A DNA stretch of 64,000 nt, taken from NCBI GenBank assembly GCA_902611845.1, contig CACMAX010000001.1:124001-188000 (forward strand), in the 5' to 3' direction. The stretch is from an uncultured Pelagibacteraceae bacterium (GTDB lineage: Bacteria; Pseudomonadota; Alphaproteobacteria; Pelagibacterales; Pelagibacteraceae). Positions 34,889 through 43,821 of the stretch are shown piece by piece (the stretch's first letter is position 1; the number at the start of each line of letters is the position of its first letter). The notes below the pieces were generated by a model, which ran no database searches, was not told where the DNA came from, and was given only the letters and a program-made list of their open reading frames with translations. The translations under genes were made by a program, and so were the position numbers.

Positions 34889-34899
34889 ATTAGTATTTT

Positions 34900-35355
34900 T
34901 TATCCAAACTTAAGAGATTTATTTTTCTCGTACTTTTGATGATAGCCTTCTGCCTTACAATAGTTTTTTTCTTTGGAAATCTTTGTAGTAACTTTTCCGT
35001 TTAATTTCTCATTCATTTCTTTTAAAATTTTCTCTGCTGTATTTTTTTCATTATCATCATTATAAAATATCTCAGAACGATATTGAATTCCTACATAAGT
35101 ACCTTGCCTATTTTTTTGAGTTGAGTCATGGAGTTTAAAAAATAATCTGACCATATCTTCATAGCTTAAAATATTTTCATCATATTGAACTTTAACTACT
35201 TCTATGTGACCTGTATCTCCACCACAAACTGCTTTGTAAGTGACATTGGGATCATCACCTCCGCAGTAACCACATTCGGTAGATAATATCCCTTTTATAC
35301 CATCGTATTTAGTTTCGTCCCAAAAACAACCAATACCACCAATAAACGTTTTCAT
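34900..35355 (-). CDS. msrA: Peptide methionine sulfoxide reductase MsrA
   Basis: A 151-residue MsrA that reduces the S-epimer of methionine sulfoxide. The catalytic C10 is in the GCFW motif (residues 9-12), and the GHIEVVKVQYD and GTYVGIQYRSEIFY segments are typical. Cysteines at C10, C28, C31 and C43, plus C127, give candidates for the resolving residue. It is shorter than the 200-residue enterobacterial form, as is usual for compact MsrA. It lies between the beta-lactamase-fold gene and a homocysteine methyltransferase gene, linking methionine repair and synthesis. Confidence 0.92.
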   Translation of the reverse strand: MKTFIGGIGCFWDETKYDGIKGILSTECGYCGGDDPNVTYKAVCGGDTGHIEVVKVQYDENILSYEDMVRLFFKLHDSTQKNRQGTYVGIQYRSEIFYNDDNEKNTAEKILKEMNEKLNGKVTTKISKEKNYCKAEGYHQKYEKNKSLKFG

Positions 35356-35369
35356 AATTTTACAATATA

Positions 35370-36284
35370 TTATTGCTTCAAAATTGAAACAGCTTTTATC
35401 TCTTCAACTCCTATACTGCAACAACCACCAATGATTTTAACACCTTTGCTAACCCATTTTTTTGCAACTTCCAAATAATCATTAGGTGAAAAATCATCTA
35501 CAAACTTCCAATTTGGTTTTTCGTAAAAGCCTTTATTAGGGTAAGCACCGATAACTCCATTATAATTTTTTAATGCTGTATCTAAAGCTGCACTTGTTGT
35601 TTTAATATCTGAGTGAGCAATTAAAATTGGACCATTATGTAATTTATTAAAACTTTTCAACGACTCTTCTAAATCCTGGTAAATTTCAGTTTTATTCTTA
35701 ACATCATCATAGCCAAGTGTAATATTTTTTGTATTCTGATTTATTACACAAGAAATAGAAAGCCAAACAGGCAACCTTATATTTGAAGAACACTCAAGCA
35801 TAGTTTCCACAATTTCTGCTTGAGATGTCATTGCTTCTAAAATTATTAAATCAACACCTTCATTTGATAAAATTTTAATCTGTTCATTAAAACTTGGCTT
35901 CATACTCTTTGTTCCAAGTTTAATAAAACTTCCATAACTTGAAACACTACCTGCTAAACAAACGCTTTTTTTAGAATTATCAATTGCTTGTTTTGCAATT
36001 TGAACTGCTTGTTTATTAAATAATTCAATTGAGTCTTCATATCCATGTTTTCTGAGAGAAATCGGAGTAGTTGCATAAGTATTTGTTGTAATAACATCAG
36101 CACCTGCATCAATATAATTTTCATGAACTTCTTTTAGAAATTCTGGGCTATCTACTGAACATTTTCCACACCAAAGGTTTTTATCCATTTTAGCTCCTTT
36201 TTTTTCAAGTTCGGCACCTATACCTCCATCAAGTAAAATCATTTTTCCTTGATCGATTTTTTCTTGAATTAAAGTGTAAGACAT
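35370..36284 (-). CDS. Homocysteine S-methyltransferase-family protein, second copy
   Basis: A 304-residue barrel with MILLDGGIGAELEKKG near residues 15-30, first zinc cysteine in LSISCVINQ near 178 and the paired cysteines of IIGGCCSIGVEEI near the C-terminus. I use the ATG at 36284, which shares its A with the stop of the VOC gene (TAATG), rather than a start seven codons earlier. It shares family but clearly not close identity with the copy at 32746, so they may take different methyl donors. The gene is followed by msrA after 14 bases. Confidence 0.86.
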   Translation of the reverse strand: MSYTLIQEKIDQGKMILLDGGIGAELEKKGAKMDKNLWCGKCSVDSPEFLKEVHENYIDAGADVITTNTYATTPISLRKHGYEDSIELFNKQAVQIAKQAIDNSKKSVCLAGSVSSYGSFIKLGTKSMKPSFNEQIKILSNEGVDLIILEAMTSQAEIVETMLECSSNIRLPVWLSISCVINQNTKNITLGYDDVKNKTEIYQDLEESLKSFNKLHNGPILIAHSDIKTTSAALDTALKNYNGVIGAYPNKGFYEKPNWKFVDDFSPNDYLEVAKKWVSKGVKIIGGCCSIGVEEIKAVSILKQ

Positions 36285-36664
36285 TAATTGTTTGTGAAAG
36301 CACAAATTTTATTATTATCAAGATCTCGAATATATGAATAGTAAACTCCAGAACCTTCTGGTCTTTCACCTCCAGCTCCCTCACTTTTTCCACCTGCCTT
36401 AAGTCCAATCTCATGAAACTTGTCAACTATTTCTCTTGATGATGTAATAAATGAAACTTGCGTTCCATTTCCATTAGTTGCCTCTTTCTTATTTACAGGT
36501 TTAGTCACATAAAACTCTATAGTTCCATCACCATTTTTTTCTGTGTAACCGGCGCAAACTTCATCTTTATAATTTCTTTCTAAATTTAAAACTTTTAAGA
36601 CTTCATCATAAAAAATTATTGCTTTATCTAAGTTATTGGTTCCCACCATCACATAACCAAGCAT
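36284..36664 (-). CDS. VOC/glyoxalase-family protein
   Basis: A 126-residue single-domain vicinal oxygen chelate protein with the paired beta-alpha-beta3 modules: LGYVMVGTNNLDKAIIFYDEVL at about residues 2-23 and VSFITSSREIVDKFHEIGLKAGG near 70-92, ending in YIRDLDNNKICAF. Likely roles are glyoxalase-like isomerisation, dioxygenation or antibiotic binding. It stands between aldehyde dehydrogenase and methyltransferase genes on the same strand with minimal spacing. Substrate unknown. Confidence 0.83.
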   Translation of the reverse strand: MLGYVMVGTNNLDKAIIFYDEVLKVLNLERNYKDEVCAGYTEKNGDGTIEFYVTKPVNKKEATNGNGTQVSFITSSREIVDKFHEIGLKAGGKSEGAGGERPEGSGVYYSYIRDLDNNKICAFTNN

Positions 36665-36665
36665 T

Positions 36666-38099
36666 TTAATTTTTCCATTCAGTAATAGTTTTTACCTCAA
36701 GATATTCATGCAATCCCCAGGTTCCACCTTCACGTCCATTTCCAGATTGCCTATATCCACCAAAAGGAGTTCCAGAGTCTGCTGCTTTATGATTTACATA
36801 TACAATTCCAGACCTTAATTTTTTTGAAACTCTTTTTGCCTTTTCTTTATCCTCTGTTTGTAAATAGTTTCCTAATCCATATTCTGTGTCATTTGTAATT
36901 TGGATAGCTTCCTCTTCATTTTCAAAAGGAATGATTGACAATACTGGTCCAAATATTTCCTCTTTAGCAATTCTCATATTATTATTAACGTCAGTGAATA
37001 CTGTAGGCTTAATAAAATAACCTTTCTTTAAGTCTTCAGGTTTATCAGGACCACCTGCTACTAAAGTAGCACCTTCTTCAATTCCACTATTTATTAAACT
37101 CTGAATTTTATCAAATTGAATTTTTGAAATTACAGGTCCTATGTGATCACCAGCTTTTGAAGCAAGATCAACTTTAATTTTATTAGCTTCGTCTGCAGCT
37201 TCTTCAACAGCTCTTTTATAAATTGATTTTTCAACAAGCATTCTAGTTGGAGCATCACATGATTGACCTGAATTACTCATTACGTTTCTAATGCCATCTC
37301 TAACTGCATCAGGATATGCATCAGCAAAAACAATATTTCCACCTTTGCCACCAAGTTCAAGACAAACTCTTTTTATAGTTTCTGCAGCATTCTTTGTAAT
37401 TAATTTTCCAGCTCTAGTAGATCCTGTAAATGAGACCATATCAACATCAGGATGTCCTGACAGGTCAGTTCCAACACCAGGCCCATCACCATTCACTAGA
37501 TTAAACACTCCAGCTGGAAATCCAGCCTCATCTATCATCTCTGCAAATAACATTCCTGACAATGGTGCAATTTCAGATGGCTTAAGTACCATTGTACATC
37601 CAGTAGCAAAAGCTGGAATTACTTTTAAAGCAATTTGATTTATAGGCCAATTCCAAGGAGTAATTAATCCGCAAACTCCTATTGGCTCATATACAATATG
37701 ATTAGTAGATCCTTTATCAAAACCTGGCTCGAATTCGAAATCTTTTAATCTTTTTATAAAGTCTTCTATGTGTCCTGCGCCAGAAGATGTTTGATTAGCT
37801 GAACACCAATCTTTAGGACAACCAAGCTCTGTAGTAATAGCATCAGTCATATCATCCCATCTAGAATTATAAATTTTTAATAATTTTTCTAATAAATTTA
37901 ACCTTTCTTCTTTTGTAGTTTCTTTCCAAGTCTCAAATGCAGATTTTGCCGCTTTGACTGCAGCATTTGTATCATCAGAGCTTCCAAGACTTATAATTGC
38001 ACAAACTTCTTCTGTTGATGGATTAATAACTTCACATTCATTCTTGTTTACTGGCTCAACCCATTTGCCATTGATATAAAACTTTTTTTTATCTAACAT
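36666..38099 (-). CDS. NAD(P)-dependent aldehyde dehydrogenase
   Basis: A 477-residue ALDH with catalytic N150 (TPWNWPIN), E248 (LELGGKG) and C281 (NSGQSCDAPTRM). I chose the ATG at 38099 over one 17 codons upstream because the paralogue at 62520 begins in the same way (FYING after five or six residues) and has exactly 477 residues. The two differ at many sites, so substrates may differ. The nearest family members oxidise small aliphatic or amino-aldehydes. It leads a minus-strand set with VOC, methyltransferase and MsrA genes and is divergent from the EutA-like gene. Confidence 0.9.
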   Translation of the reverse strand: MLDKKKFYINGKWVEPVNKNECEVINPSTEEVCAIISLGSSDDTNAAVKAAKSAFETWKETTKEERLNLLEKLLKIYNSRWDDMTDAITTELGCPKDWCSANQTSSGAGHIEDFIKRLKDFEFEPGFDKGSTNHIVYEPIGVCGLITPWNWPINQIALKVIPAFATGCTMVLKPSEIAPLSGMLFAEMIDEAGFPAGVFNLVNGDGPGVGTDLSGHPDVDMVSFTGSTRAGKLITKNAAETIKRVCLELGGKGGNIVFADAYPDAVRDGIRNVMSNSGQSCDAPTRMLVEKSIYKRAVEEAADEANKIKVDLASKAGDHIGPVISKIQFDKIQSLINSGIEEGATLVAGGPDKPEDLKKGYFIKPTVFTDVNNNMRIAKEEIFGPVLSIIPFENEEEAIQITNDTEYGLGNYLQTEDKEKAKRVSKKLRSGIVYVNHKAADSGTPFGGYRQSGNGREGGTWGLHEYLEVKTITEWKN

Positions 38100-38215
38100 T
38101 TTTATTTCAAAATTAATTTTTCTTATTATACGTTTATTTACTCTTACCATTCAAGAAATTAGATGCAGTTTTTAAATTTTAATGATTAATCAATATGTGG
38201 TGGTATATTGTATTT

Positions 38216-38956
38216 ATGAAATCACAAAAAATAGAACCAAAGTTTGAAAATAACCAAAATGCACGTATTGGACTTATCGCTTTAGCAACCGATCTAGTGA
38301 TTGAAAAAGATTTTATAAGTGTAATTAAAGATAAAAAAATAGATTTTTTTGTAAATAGAATAGAATGTTACAACCCCTTAACCAAAGAAAATTTGATCAA
38401 AATGTCAGAGAATATTACTCAAGTAACAAAAGATATCTTGCCAGAGCAAAAATTAGATTGTGTTGTATATGCTTGTACATCAGGAACTATTGCAGCAGGA
38501 TACGATAATATTAAAAATAAAATACAAGCAGCAAAACCTGAGGCAAAACTCTCAACACCAAGTACAGCAGCTTTGAAAGCATTGAAAAAATTAAATATTA
38601 AAAAACTTTCTATATTTACGCCTTATAGTAAAAAGGTTAATGATGATGTTGTTGATTATTTTAAATCATCTGGTTTTGAAATCACCTCAAATTCATACTT
38701 TGATATTCATTCTGACATGGAGATTGGTAAAGTAGATCAAAATTATCTGTTTGATGTGCTAATAAATTTAGATGTAAGTGAGGCAGATGCTTTATTTGTA
38801 TCTTGTACCGCTTTACCAGTTCTACCCTTGATACAAAAATTAGAAGATAAACTAGGAATACCAGTTCTTTCAAGTAACCAAGTTTTAATCTGGGAGTCTT
38901 TAGAAAACATCGGCGAAAATAAATCTGTAAAAGGATTTGGAAGACTGTTTGATTAA
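38216..38956 (+). CDS. eutA: Asp/Glu racemase superfamily protein, EutA/maleate isomerase-like
   Basis: A 246-residue protein with the two catalytic cysteines of the racemase fold: C87 (VYACTSGTIAAG) and C197 (LFVSCTALP). The opening ARIGLIALATDLVIEKDF matches EutA of ectoine utilisation and arylmalonate decarboxylase/maleate isomerase relatives. I use the ATG at 38216; an ATG seven codons earlier would add MWWYIVF, which lies in a likely promoter. It is three bases ahead of a DoeA-type hydrolase gene; the pairing of EutA and DoeA/EutD is known from ectoine-degradation clusters, in which EutA is thought to act on an ectoine-derived amino acid. Confidence 0.8.
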   Translation: MKSQKIEPKFENNQNARIGLIALATDLVIEKDFISVIKDKKIDFFVNRIECYNPLTKENLIKMSENITQVTKDILPEQKLDCVVYACTSGTIAAGYDNIKNKIQAAKPEAKLSTPSTAALKALKKLNIKKLSIFTPYSKKVNDDVVDYFKSSGFEITSNSYFDIHSDMEIGKVDQNYLFDVLINLDVSEADALFVSCTALPVLPLIQKLEDKLGIPVLSSNQVLIWESLENIGENKSVKGFGRLFD

Positions 38957-38959
38957 TTT

Positions 38960-40132
38960 ATGTCTTTTTCAAAAGAGGAATACAAACAAAGACTATTAAA
39001 AGTTCAATCTCTGATGAGAGAGAAAAAAATTGATTTAATTATTTCTCATGACACAAATAACATGAATTATCTTACAGGCTACGATGCTTGGTCTTTTTAT
39101 TATGCACAATGTGTATTAGTGCATGTTGATTCAAAAGAACCAATTTGCTTTGTTAGAGACCAAGACGCAGGCGGGGCGTATATAAAGACCTATTTAAATA
39201 AAGATAATATAATTGTTTATGATGAGAGTTATATTCATACTTGGCCAAAACATCCTTATGATTACTTGACCAAAGTAATCAAAGAAAAAAAATGGGATAA
39301 ACTGTCTATTGGAGTTGAAATGGATGCTCATTATTTTACAGCTTTTTGTTATGAAAAGATTAAACAGGGATTACCAAATGCAAACATTATCGATTCTGAT
39401 CGACTAGTTAATTGGGCTAGATTAATTAAATCTAATGCAGAGATAAATTATATGAAGTCTGCTGCTTTAATTTCTCAAAAAGGAATGCAAACTGCAATGG
39501 AAGTAATTAAACCTGGTACAAGACAATGCGATGCTGTTGGAGAAATTCAAAAGTCTTTATTTTATGGTACAGAAGAATTTGGAGGTGAATATTCTAGTAT
39601 CGCAACGCTTCTTCCAACTGGAAAAGGTACATCTGCTTCACATTTAACAGCAACCCAAGATAAATTTATTGAAGGTGAAGCAACTATAATTGAACTTTCA
39701 GGTGTTTATAAAAGATATCACGCACCTATGGCTCGAACAATTTTATTAGGCAAACCTGATCAATTAAAAATAGATACAATGAATAAAACTATAGAAGCTT
39801 TACAAGCTGGAATTAATGCTACTAAACCTGGAAATACAGCAAATGATGTTGCTCAAGCTTTTTGGAAAATTTTAGATAAATATGGTATCGAGAAGAAATC
39901 AAGAACGGGTTATTCAATAGGCATTGGGTATCCACCAGATTGGGGAGAGCATACTTTAAATATTTATAAAGGTGATATGACAGTACTTGAACCAAATGTT
40001 TGTTTTCATATGATTGCAGTAATGCAGTTTGGTGATTGGGGAGTAGAGGCATCAGAAGCAATCCGAGTTACCGACAATGGTTGTGAATTATTCTGTAATT
40101 TTCCAAAAGAGCTACATATAAAGAACTATTAG
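38960..40132 (+). CDS. doeA: M24-family hydrolase, ectoine hydrolase DoeA/EutD-like
   Basis: A 390-residue creatinase/aminopeptidase-fold protein. SHDTNNMNYLTGYDAWSFYY near residues 28-47 is close to the DoeA/EutD signature, and GVEMDAHYFTA near 115 and LVNWARLIKS near 153 also fit. Some peptidase metal ligands are lost: the usual DxG segment reads ELSGVYKRYHAPMART, as in creatinase-like enzymes, so metal-free ring opening is likely. DoeA opens the ectoine ring to N-acetyl-diaminobutyrate. DoeB, EutB and EutC partners are not in the window, so a related cyclic or guanidino compound remains possible. The Pot-type importer begins 38 bases later. Confidence 0.8.
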   Translation: MSFSKEEYKQRLLKVQSLMREKKIDLIISHDTNNMNYLTGYDAWSFYYAQCVLVHVDSKEPICFVRDQDAGGAYIKTYLNKDNIIVYDESYIHTWPKHPYDYLTKVIKEKKWDKLSIGVEMDAHYFTAFCYEKIKQGLPNANIIDSDRLVNWARLIKSNAEINYMKSAALISQKGMQTAMEVIKPGTRQCDAVGEIQKSLFYGTEEFGGEYSSIATLLPTGKGTSASHLTATQDKFIEGEATIIELSGVYKRYHAPMARTILLGKPDQLKIDTMNKTIEALQAGINATKPGNTANDVAQAFWKILDKYGIEKKSRTGYSIGIGYPPDWGEHTLNIYKGDMTVLEPNVCFHMIAVMQFGDWGVEASEAIRVTDNGCELFCNFPKELHIKNY

Positions 40133-40170
40133 CTATTGATAATTAACTTCTTAAATGTTTTAAACTCTCA

Positions 40171-41256
40171 ATGTCAAAAAATACAGAATTCGTTAAGTTT
40201 GATAAAGTTGATAAAAGTTACGATGGTAAAGTCTTAGTAGTAAAAGATTTAAATCTTAATATCTCCGAGGGCGAGTTTATTACTATGCTTGGTCCATCTG
40301 GTTCAGGAAAAACAACTTGTTTAATGATGTTAGCTGGATTTGAAACCCCAACTAATGGCGAAATTTATTTAGACTCTAATCCTATTTCAAATATTCCACC
40401 ACATAAAAGAGGAATTGGAATGGTTTTCCAAAATTATGCATTATTTCCTCATATGACAGTTTATGAAAATTTAGCATTTCCTTTAAGAGTAAGAAAAGTT
40501 CAAAAAGATGACATTGATAAAAAAGTAGATAAAGCTTTATCGATGGTTTCTCTTTCAGGATTTGAAAGTAGGATGCCTGCACAATTGTCGGGTGGACAAC
40601 AACAAAGGGTAGCTGTTGCAAGAGCTCTAGTATTTGATCCAGCTGTAGTTTTAATGGATGAGCCCCTTGGAGCTTTAGATAAAAACTTAAGAGAAAGTAT
40701 GCAATACGAAATTAAACATATCCATGAAAATATTGGTGTTACTGTAGTTTACGTTACACACGATCAAGGAGAAGCATTAACAATGTCAAATAGGATTGCA
40801 GTGTTTAATGATGGTAAGGTTCAACAATTATCAAGTCCTGATAAATTATATGAAGAGCCAGTTAATTCTTTCGTTGCAGAGTTTATAGGTGAAAATAATA
40901 CTTTTGGCGGAGAAGTGACGGACATTTCAAAAAATGTTTGTAAAGTTAAACTACAAACTGGTGAAATTTTAGCTAATCCAATTTCAGTTAATTCCAAAGG
41001 TGACAAAACGACAGTTTCAATAAGACCAGAGAGAGCATTGATAAATCCAAAAGATAAAATGGATAATAATCAAACTGGAAAAATTGAAGAAGTTATCTAC
41101 CATGGTGACCACACCAGAGTAAGATTAGATCTTCTGGGCAATAAACAATTTATTTTAAAAGTTCCAAATAGCTCAAATGAGCTAGATTTAAAATTGGGAA
41201 ATGAGATTAAAGTAGGATGGAACAGTCAAGACGCTAGAGCTCTAGATCCTAAATAA
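40171..41256 (+). CDS. potA: Spermidine/putrescine-type ABC ATPase PotA
   Basis: A 361-residue ATPase. Walker A GPSGSGKTT is near residues 42-50, signature LSGGQQQRVAVARAL near 137 and Walker B VVLMDEPLGALDKNLRE near 157. The C-terminal TOBE domain (about 275-355) is present. It lies ahead of the binding-protein and permease genes at 41372, 42558 and 43822. The system resembles PotABCD but could carry other amines or even ectoine-like solutes, given the EutA-DoeA pair just upstream. Confidence 0.92.
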   Translation: MSKNTEFVKFDKVDKSYDGKVLVVKDLNLNISEGEFITMLGPSGSGKTTCLMMLAGFETPTNGEIYLDSNPISNIPPHKRGIGMVFQNYALFPHMTVYENLAFPLRVRKVQKDDIDKKVDKALSMVSLSGFESRMPAQLSGGQQQRVAVARALVFDPAVVLMDEPLGALDKNLRESMQYEIKHIHENIGVTVVYVTHDQGEALTMSNRIAVFNDGKVQQLSSPDKLYEEPVNSFVAEFIGENNTFGGEVTDISKNVCKVKLQTGEILANPISVNSKGDKTTVSIRPERALINPKDKMDNNQTGKIEEVIYHGDHTRVRLDLLGNKQFILKVPNSSNELDLKLGNEIKVGWNSQDARALDPK

Positions 41257-41331
41257 TTTCCTAAATATCCTTGTATTCCTATAACAAAATGGCCTGTTGA
41301 CTCTGAATTTCGTTTTTGTTGTACTTAGTTT

Positions 41332-41360
41332 ATATAAATTAATTTATATTAAACGTTTAA
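41332..41360. promoter_or_regulatory. Two adjoining palindromes upstream of potD
   Basis: ATATAAATTAATTTATAT (41332-41349) is a perfect 18-bp palindrome, and TTAAACGTTTAA (41349-41360) is a perfect 12-bp palindrome whose AAACGTTT core has the central CG seen in LacI/PurR-family operators. They sit side by side just before the GGAGG ribosome site at 41363-41367. They may be operators controlling the binding-protein gene. Chance occurrence in AT-rich DNA remains possible for the first. Confidence 0.4.
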
Positions 41361-41371
41361 ACGGAGGATAA

Positions 41372-42490
41372 ATGAAAAAATTAAGTAAATTATTACTTGC
41401 TCTTTCTTTTGCTCTTTCAATAACTTCATCTGCATTTGCGGTTACAGTAGCATCTTGGGGTGGAGCTTATACAGAGTCTCAAAAGCTTGGGTATGGTGAT
41501 CCAACTGCAAAAGCTCTTGGTGTTGATATCAACTGGGTAGACTATTCAGGTGGATTGTCTGAGATTAAAGCTCAAAAAGAAGCAGGTGCAATTACTTGGG
41601 ATATTATCGATGTATTCGCATTTGATACTATCAACGGATGTGACGAAGGAATTTTCGTTGAATTCGATTTTGACAAAGACTTCCCTGCAGCTCCAGATGG
41701 AACTCCTGCAAGTGAAGATTTCTTTGCTCCAATGCCGAGTAAATGTGCTGTAGGAAACATTTTATATTCATGGAATTACGCATACGATAATAGAGCGTTC
41801 GATGGAAAAGCACCTTCAACTATTAAGGACTTTTTCAACACTAAAAAATTTCCAGGAAAAAGAGCAATTTATAAATCTGCTCTTACAAACCTAGAAATCG
41901 CTTTAGCAGGTGACGGTGTTTACATGGGTAAAGGTGGATCTGAGATCTACAAATTACTAGAAACTGAAGCTGGTGTTAACAGAGCAATGAATAAAATCAA
42001 AGAGCTTTGCACAGATCCAAATGGTGGATGTGTGTTCTGGTCAGCTGGTGCTCAACCACCAGAATTATTAGTTGCTGGTGAAGTTGTAATGGCAACTGGT
42101 TGGAATGGAAGATTTTTCAACGCTGAAGTCGGTGAAGGTGCTCCAATTACGCAAGTATGGGATGGACAAGGTCTTGACTATGAATATTTCGCACTTGTTA
42201 AAGGTGGACCAGATGAAGCAAATGCTAAAAAAGCTTTAGCAATGATGACTAACACTGAAATGTTAGCTGGAAGTGCTAAATATATTGCATATGCTCCATA
42301 CAGATTATCATCTTTAGAAATTATCAAAGCAAATGAGCCTTGGTACAAAGATGGTAAAACTGAAATGATGCCACAAATGCCAACTGCTCCTGCAAACACT
42401 AAAAAATACTTTTTAGTTGATCCATTTTTCTGGGCTGATAACGGTACAGAACTTGGTGAGAAGTGGGAAGCTATGAAAGCTGGTCTATAA
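41372..42490 (+). CDS. potD: Polyamine-type ABC transporter binding protein PotD
   Basis: A 372-residue periplasmic binding protein with signal peptide at residues 1-23 (ending SAFA) and a mature start VTVASWGGAYTESQK typical of PotD/PotF-like and related SBP_bac_8 proteins. The VMATGWNGRFFNAE segment near 229 is the usual ligand-lobe strand. A strong GGAGG lies four bases from the ATG. Codon use is more GC-rich than in the neighbours, consistent with high expression. A terminator follows before the permease genes. Ligand is not proven; amines or amino-acid derivatives fit the family. Confidence 0.92.
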   Translation: MKKLSKLLLALSFALSITSSAFAVTVASWGGAYTESQKLGYGDPTAKALGVDINWVDYSGGLSEIKAQKEAGAITWDIIDVFAFDTINGCDEGIFVEFDFDKDFPAAPDGTPASEDFFAPMPSKCAVGNILYSWNYAYDNRAFDGKAPSTIKDFFNTKKFPGKRAIYKSALTNLEIALAGDGVYMGKGGSEIYKLLETEAGVNRAMNKIKELCTDPNGGCVFWSAGAQPPELLVAGEVVMATGWNGRFFNAEVGEGAPITQVWDGQGLDYEYFALVKGGPDEANAKKALAMMTNTEMLAGSAKYIAYAPYRLSSLEIIKANEPWYKDGKTEMMPQMPTAPANTKKYFLVDPFFWADNGTELGEKWEAMKAGL

Positions 42491-42525
42491 AAGAGTATAA
42501 AAGACTAGAATAATATAATATATAT

Positions 42526-42553
42526 AGGGCGACTTTTTTAAGTCGCCCTTTTT
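42526..42553 (+). terminator. Terminator/attenuator between potD and potB
   Basis: A 10-bp stem AGGGCGACTT / AAGTCGCCCT with a TTTT loop and a T run ends five bases before the ATG of the permease gene. It should reduce permease relative to binding-protein transcript. Confidence 0.92.
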
Positions 42554-42557
42554 ATTT

Positions 42558-43820
42558 ATGAGCAGCGAAACAAAACAAATACTTACAACTGACGGAATTC
42601 CTTTAGAGATAAGCTTAAAAAAAGCTGAAAGGAAAAACAAAATTAAAGCATTTTTACTTGTAGCTCCTTTATTATTATTTTTGATCATCACTTACATTTT
42701 TCCAATTGGAGAAATGTTCACAAGAAGTATTGATGATAAAATGATCACAAATATGCTTCCAAAAACATTTAAGTCCATGGAAACATGGGATGGTAAAGAA
42801 CTTCCATCCGAGGAAGTATTTGCTTCATTTTTATCTGATTTTAAAATTCTTGTGGAAAAAAAAGAACACGGAAAATTAGCTCAAAGACTTAACAAAGAGA
42901 AAAATGGGTTTAACACCATTACAAAAAAATTATTCAGACAAGTAAAAAGAAATAAAATTGACGAGACGCAAAGTATTAAAGAACAAATAATGAAAGTTCA
43001 TAAGAGATGGAGAAATGTAGAATACTGGCAAGCAATTAAAAGAACTGCACCTCCTTATACCTCAGCTAAATATTTAAAAGCTATGGATATGTATTTGAAT
43101 GAAGATAACAAAATTACTCAAGTTAGTGAGGACAGAAGAATACATAGAATTCTATGGTTGAGAACAGTAGAGGTTGCTTTCTTTGTTACTGTTTTTTGTT
43201 TTTTAATGGGTTACCCAATAGCCCATTTACTAGCAACACTCCCAATGAAGTACAGTAATTTATTAATGATTTGTGTTCTTCTTCCATTTTGGACATCATT
43301 ATTAGTTAGAACAGCTAGCTGGATGATTTTACTTCAACAACAAGGAGTAGTTAATGATTTCTTTGTAATGATTGGCCTTGTGTCAGACGATAATAGGCCA
43401 GAAATGATGTACAATAAAGTTGGAACTTATGTTGCAATGACACAAATTCTATTACCATTTATGGTTTTACCACTCTATAGTGTAATGAAAACTATCTCCC
43501 CAAGTTTAATGAGAGCAGGTAAATCTCTTGGTGGAACTCCTTTCGTAGCATTTTGGAAAGTATATTTTCCATTAACAATACCAGGTATTGGGGCAGGTTG
43601 TCTTTTAGTTTTTATTTTAGCAATTGGATACTACATTACACCCGCATTAGTAGGAGGAGCATCAGGAACCTTAATTAGTAACCAAATTGCATATCATATG
43701 AAAACCACTTTAGATTGGAGTTTTGCTTCAGCGATGGGACTTATGTTGCTTGGAGGAGTTTTGGTTATCTATTGGCTTTATAATAAATTAGTTGGAGTTG
43801 ATAATATTAAGTTAGGTTAG
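42558..43820 (+). CDS. potB: Polyamine-type ABC permease PotB, with large loop
   Basis: A 420-residue permease. The first helix is near residues 30-50; then a hydrophilic, helix-rich insert of about 140 residues (60-195, with many K, E and R) precedes the usual five-helix core from about 197. The coupling loop AGKSLGGTPFVAFWKVYFPL lies near 319-338. Standard PotB is about 280 residues, so the insert is a real departure, probably a periplasmic domain that meets the binding protein. The ATG comes right after the terminator hairpin. Confidence 0.9.
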   Translation: MSSETKQILTTDGIPLEISLKKAERKNKIKAFLLVAPLLLFLIITYIFPIGEMFTRSIDDKMITNMLPKTFKSMETWDGKELPSEEVFASFLSDFKILVEKKEHGKLAQRLNKEKNGFNTITKKLFRQVKRNKIDETQSIKEQIMKVHKRWRNVEYWQAIKRTAPPYTSAKYLKAMDMYLNEDNKITQVSEDRRIHRILWLRTVEVAFFVTVFCFLMGYPIAHLLATLPMKYSNLLMICVLLPFWTSLLVRTASWMILLQQQGVVNDFFVMIGLVSDDNRPEMMYNKVGTYVAMTQILLPFMVLPLYSVMKTISPSLMRAGKSLGGTPFVAFWKVYFPLTIPGIGAGCLLVFILAIGYYITPALVGGASGTLISNQIAYHMKTTLDWSFASAMGLMLLGGVLVIYWLYNKLVGVDNIKLG

Positions 43821-43821
43821 T

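Noticed and set aside
32746..36305. SAM-V-type riboswitch before the homocysteine methyltransferase genes
   Set aside because: Such elements are known ahead of methionine genes in SAR11, but here both genes start with one-base overlaps on the preceding gene, leaving no leader, and no matching structure was seen.
38100..38150. Longer start for the aldehyde dehydrogenase at 38150
   Set aside because: The added 17 residues are basic and have no counterpart in the 477-residue paralogue at 62520, which matches the shorter form in length.
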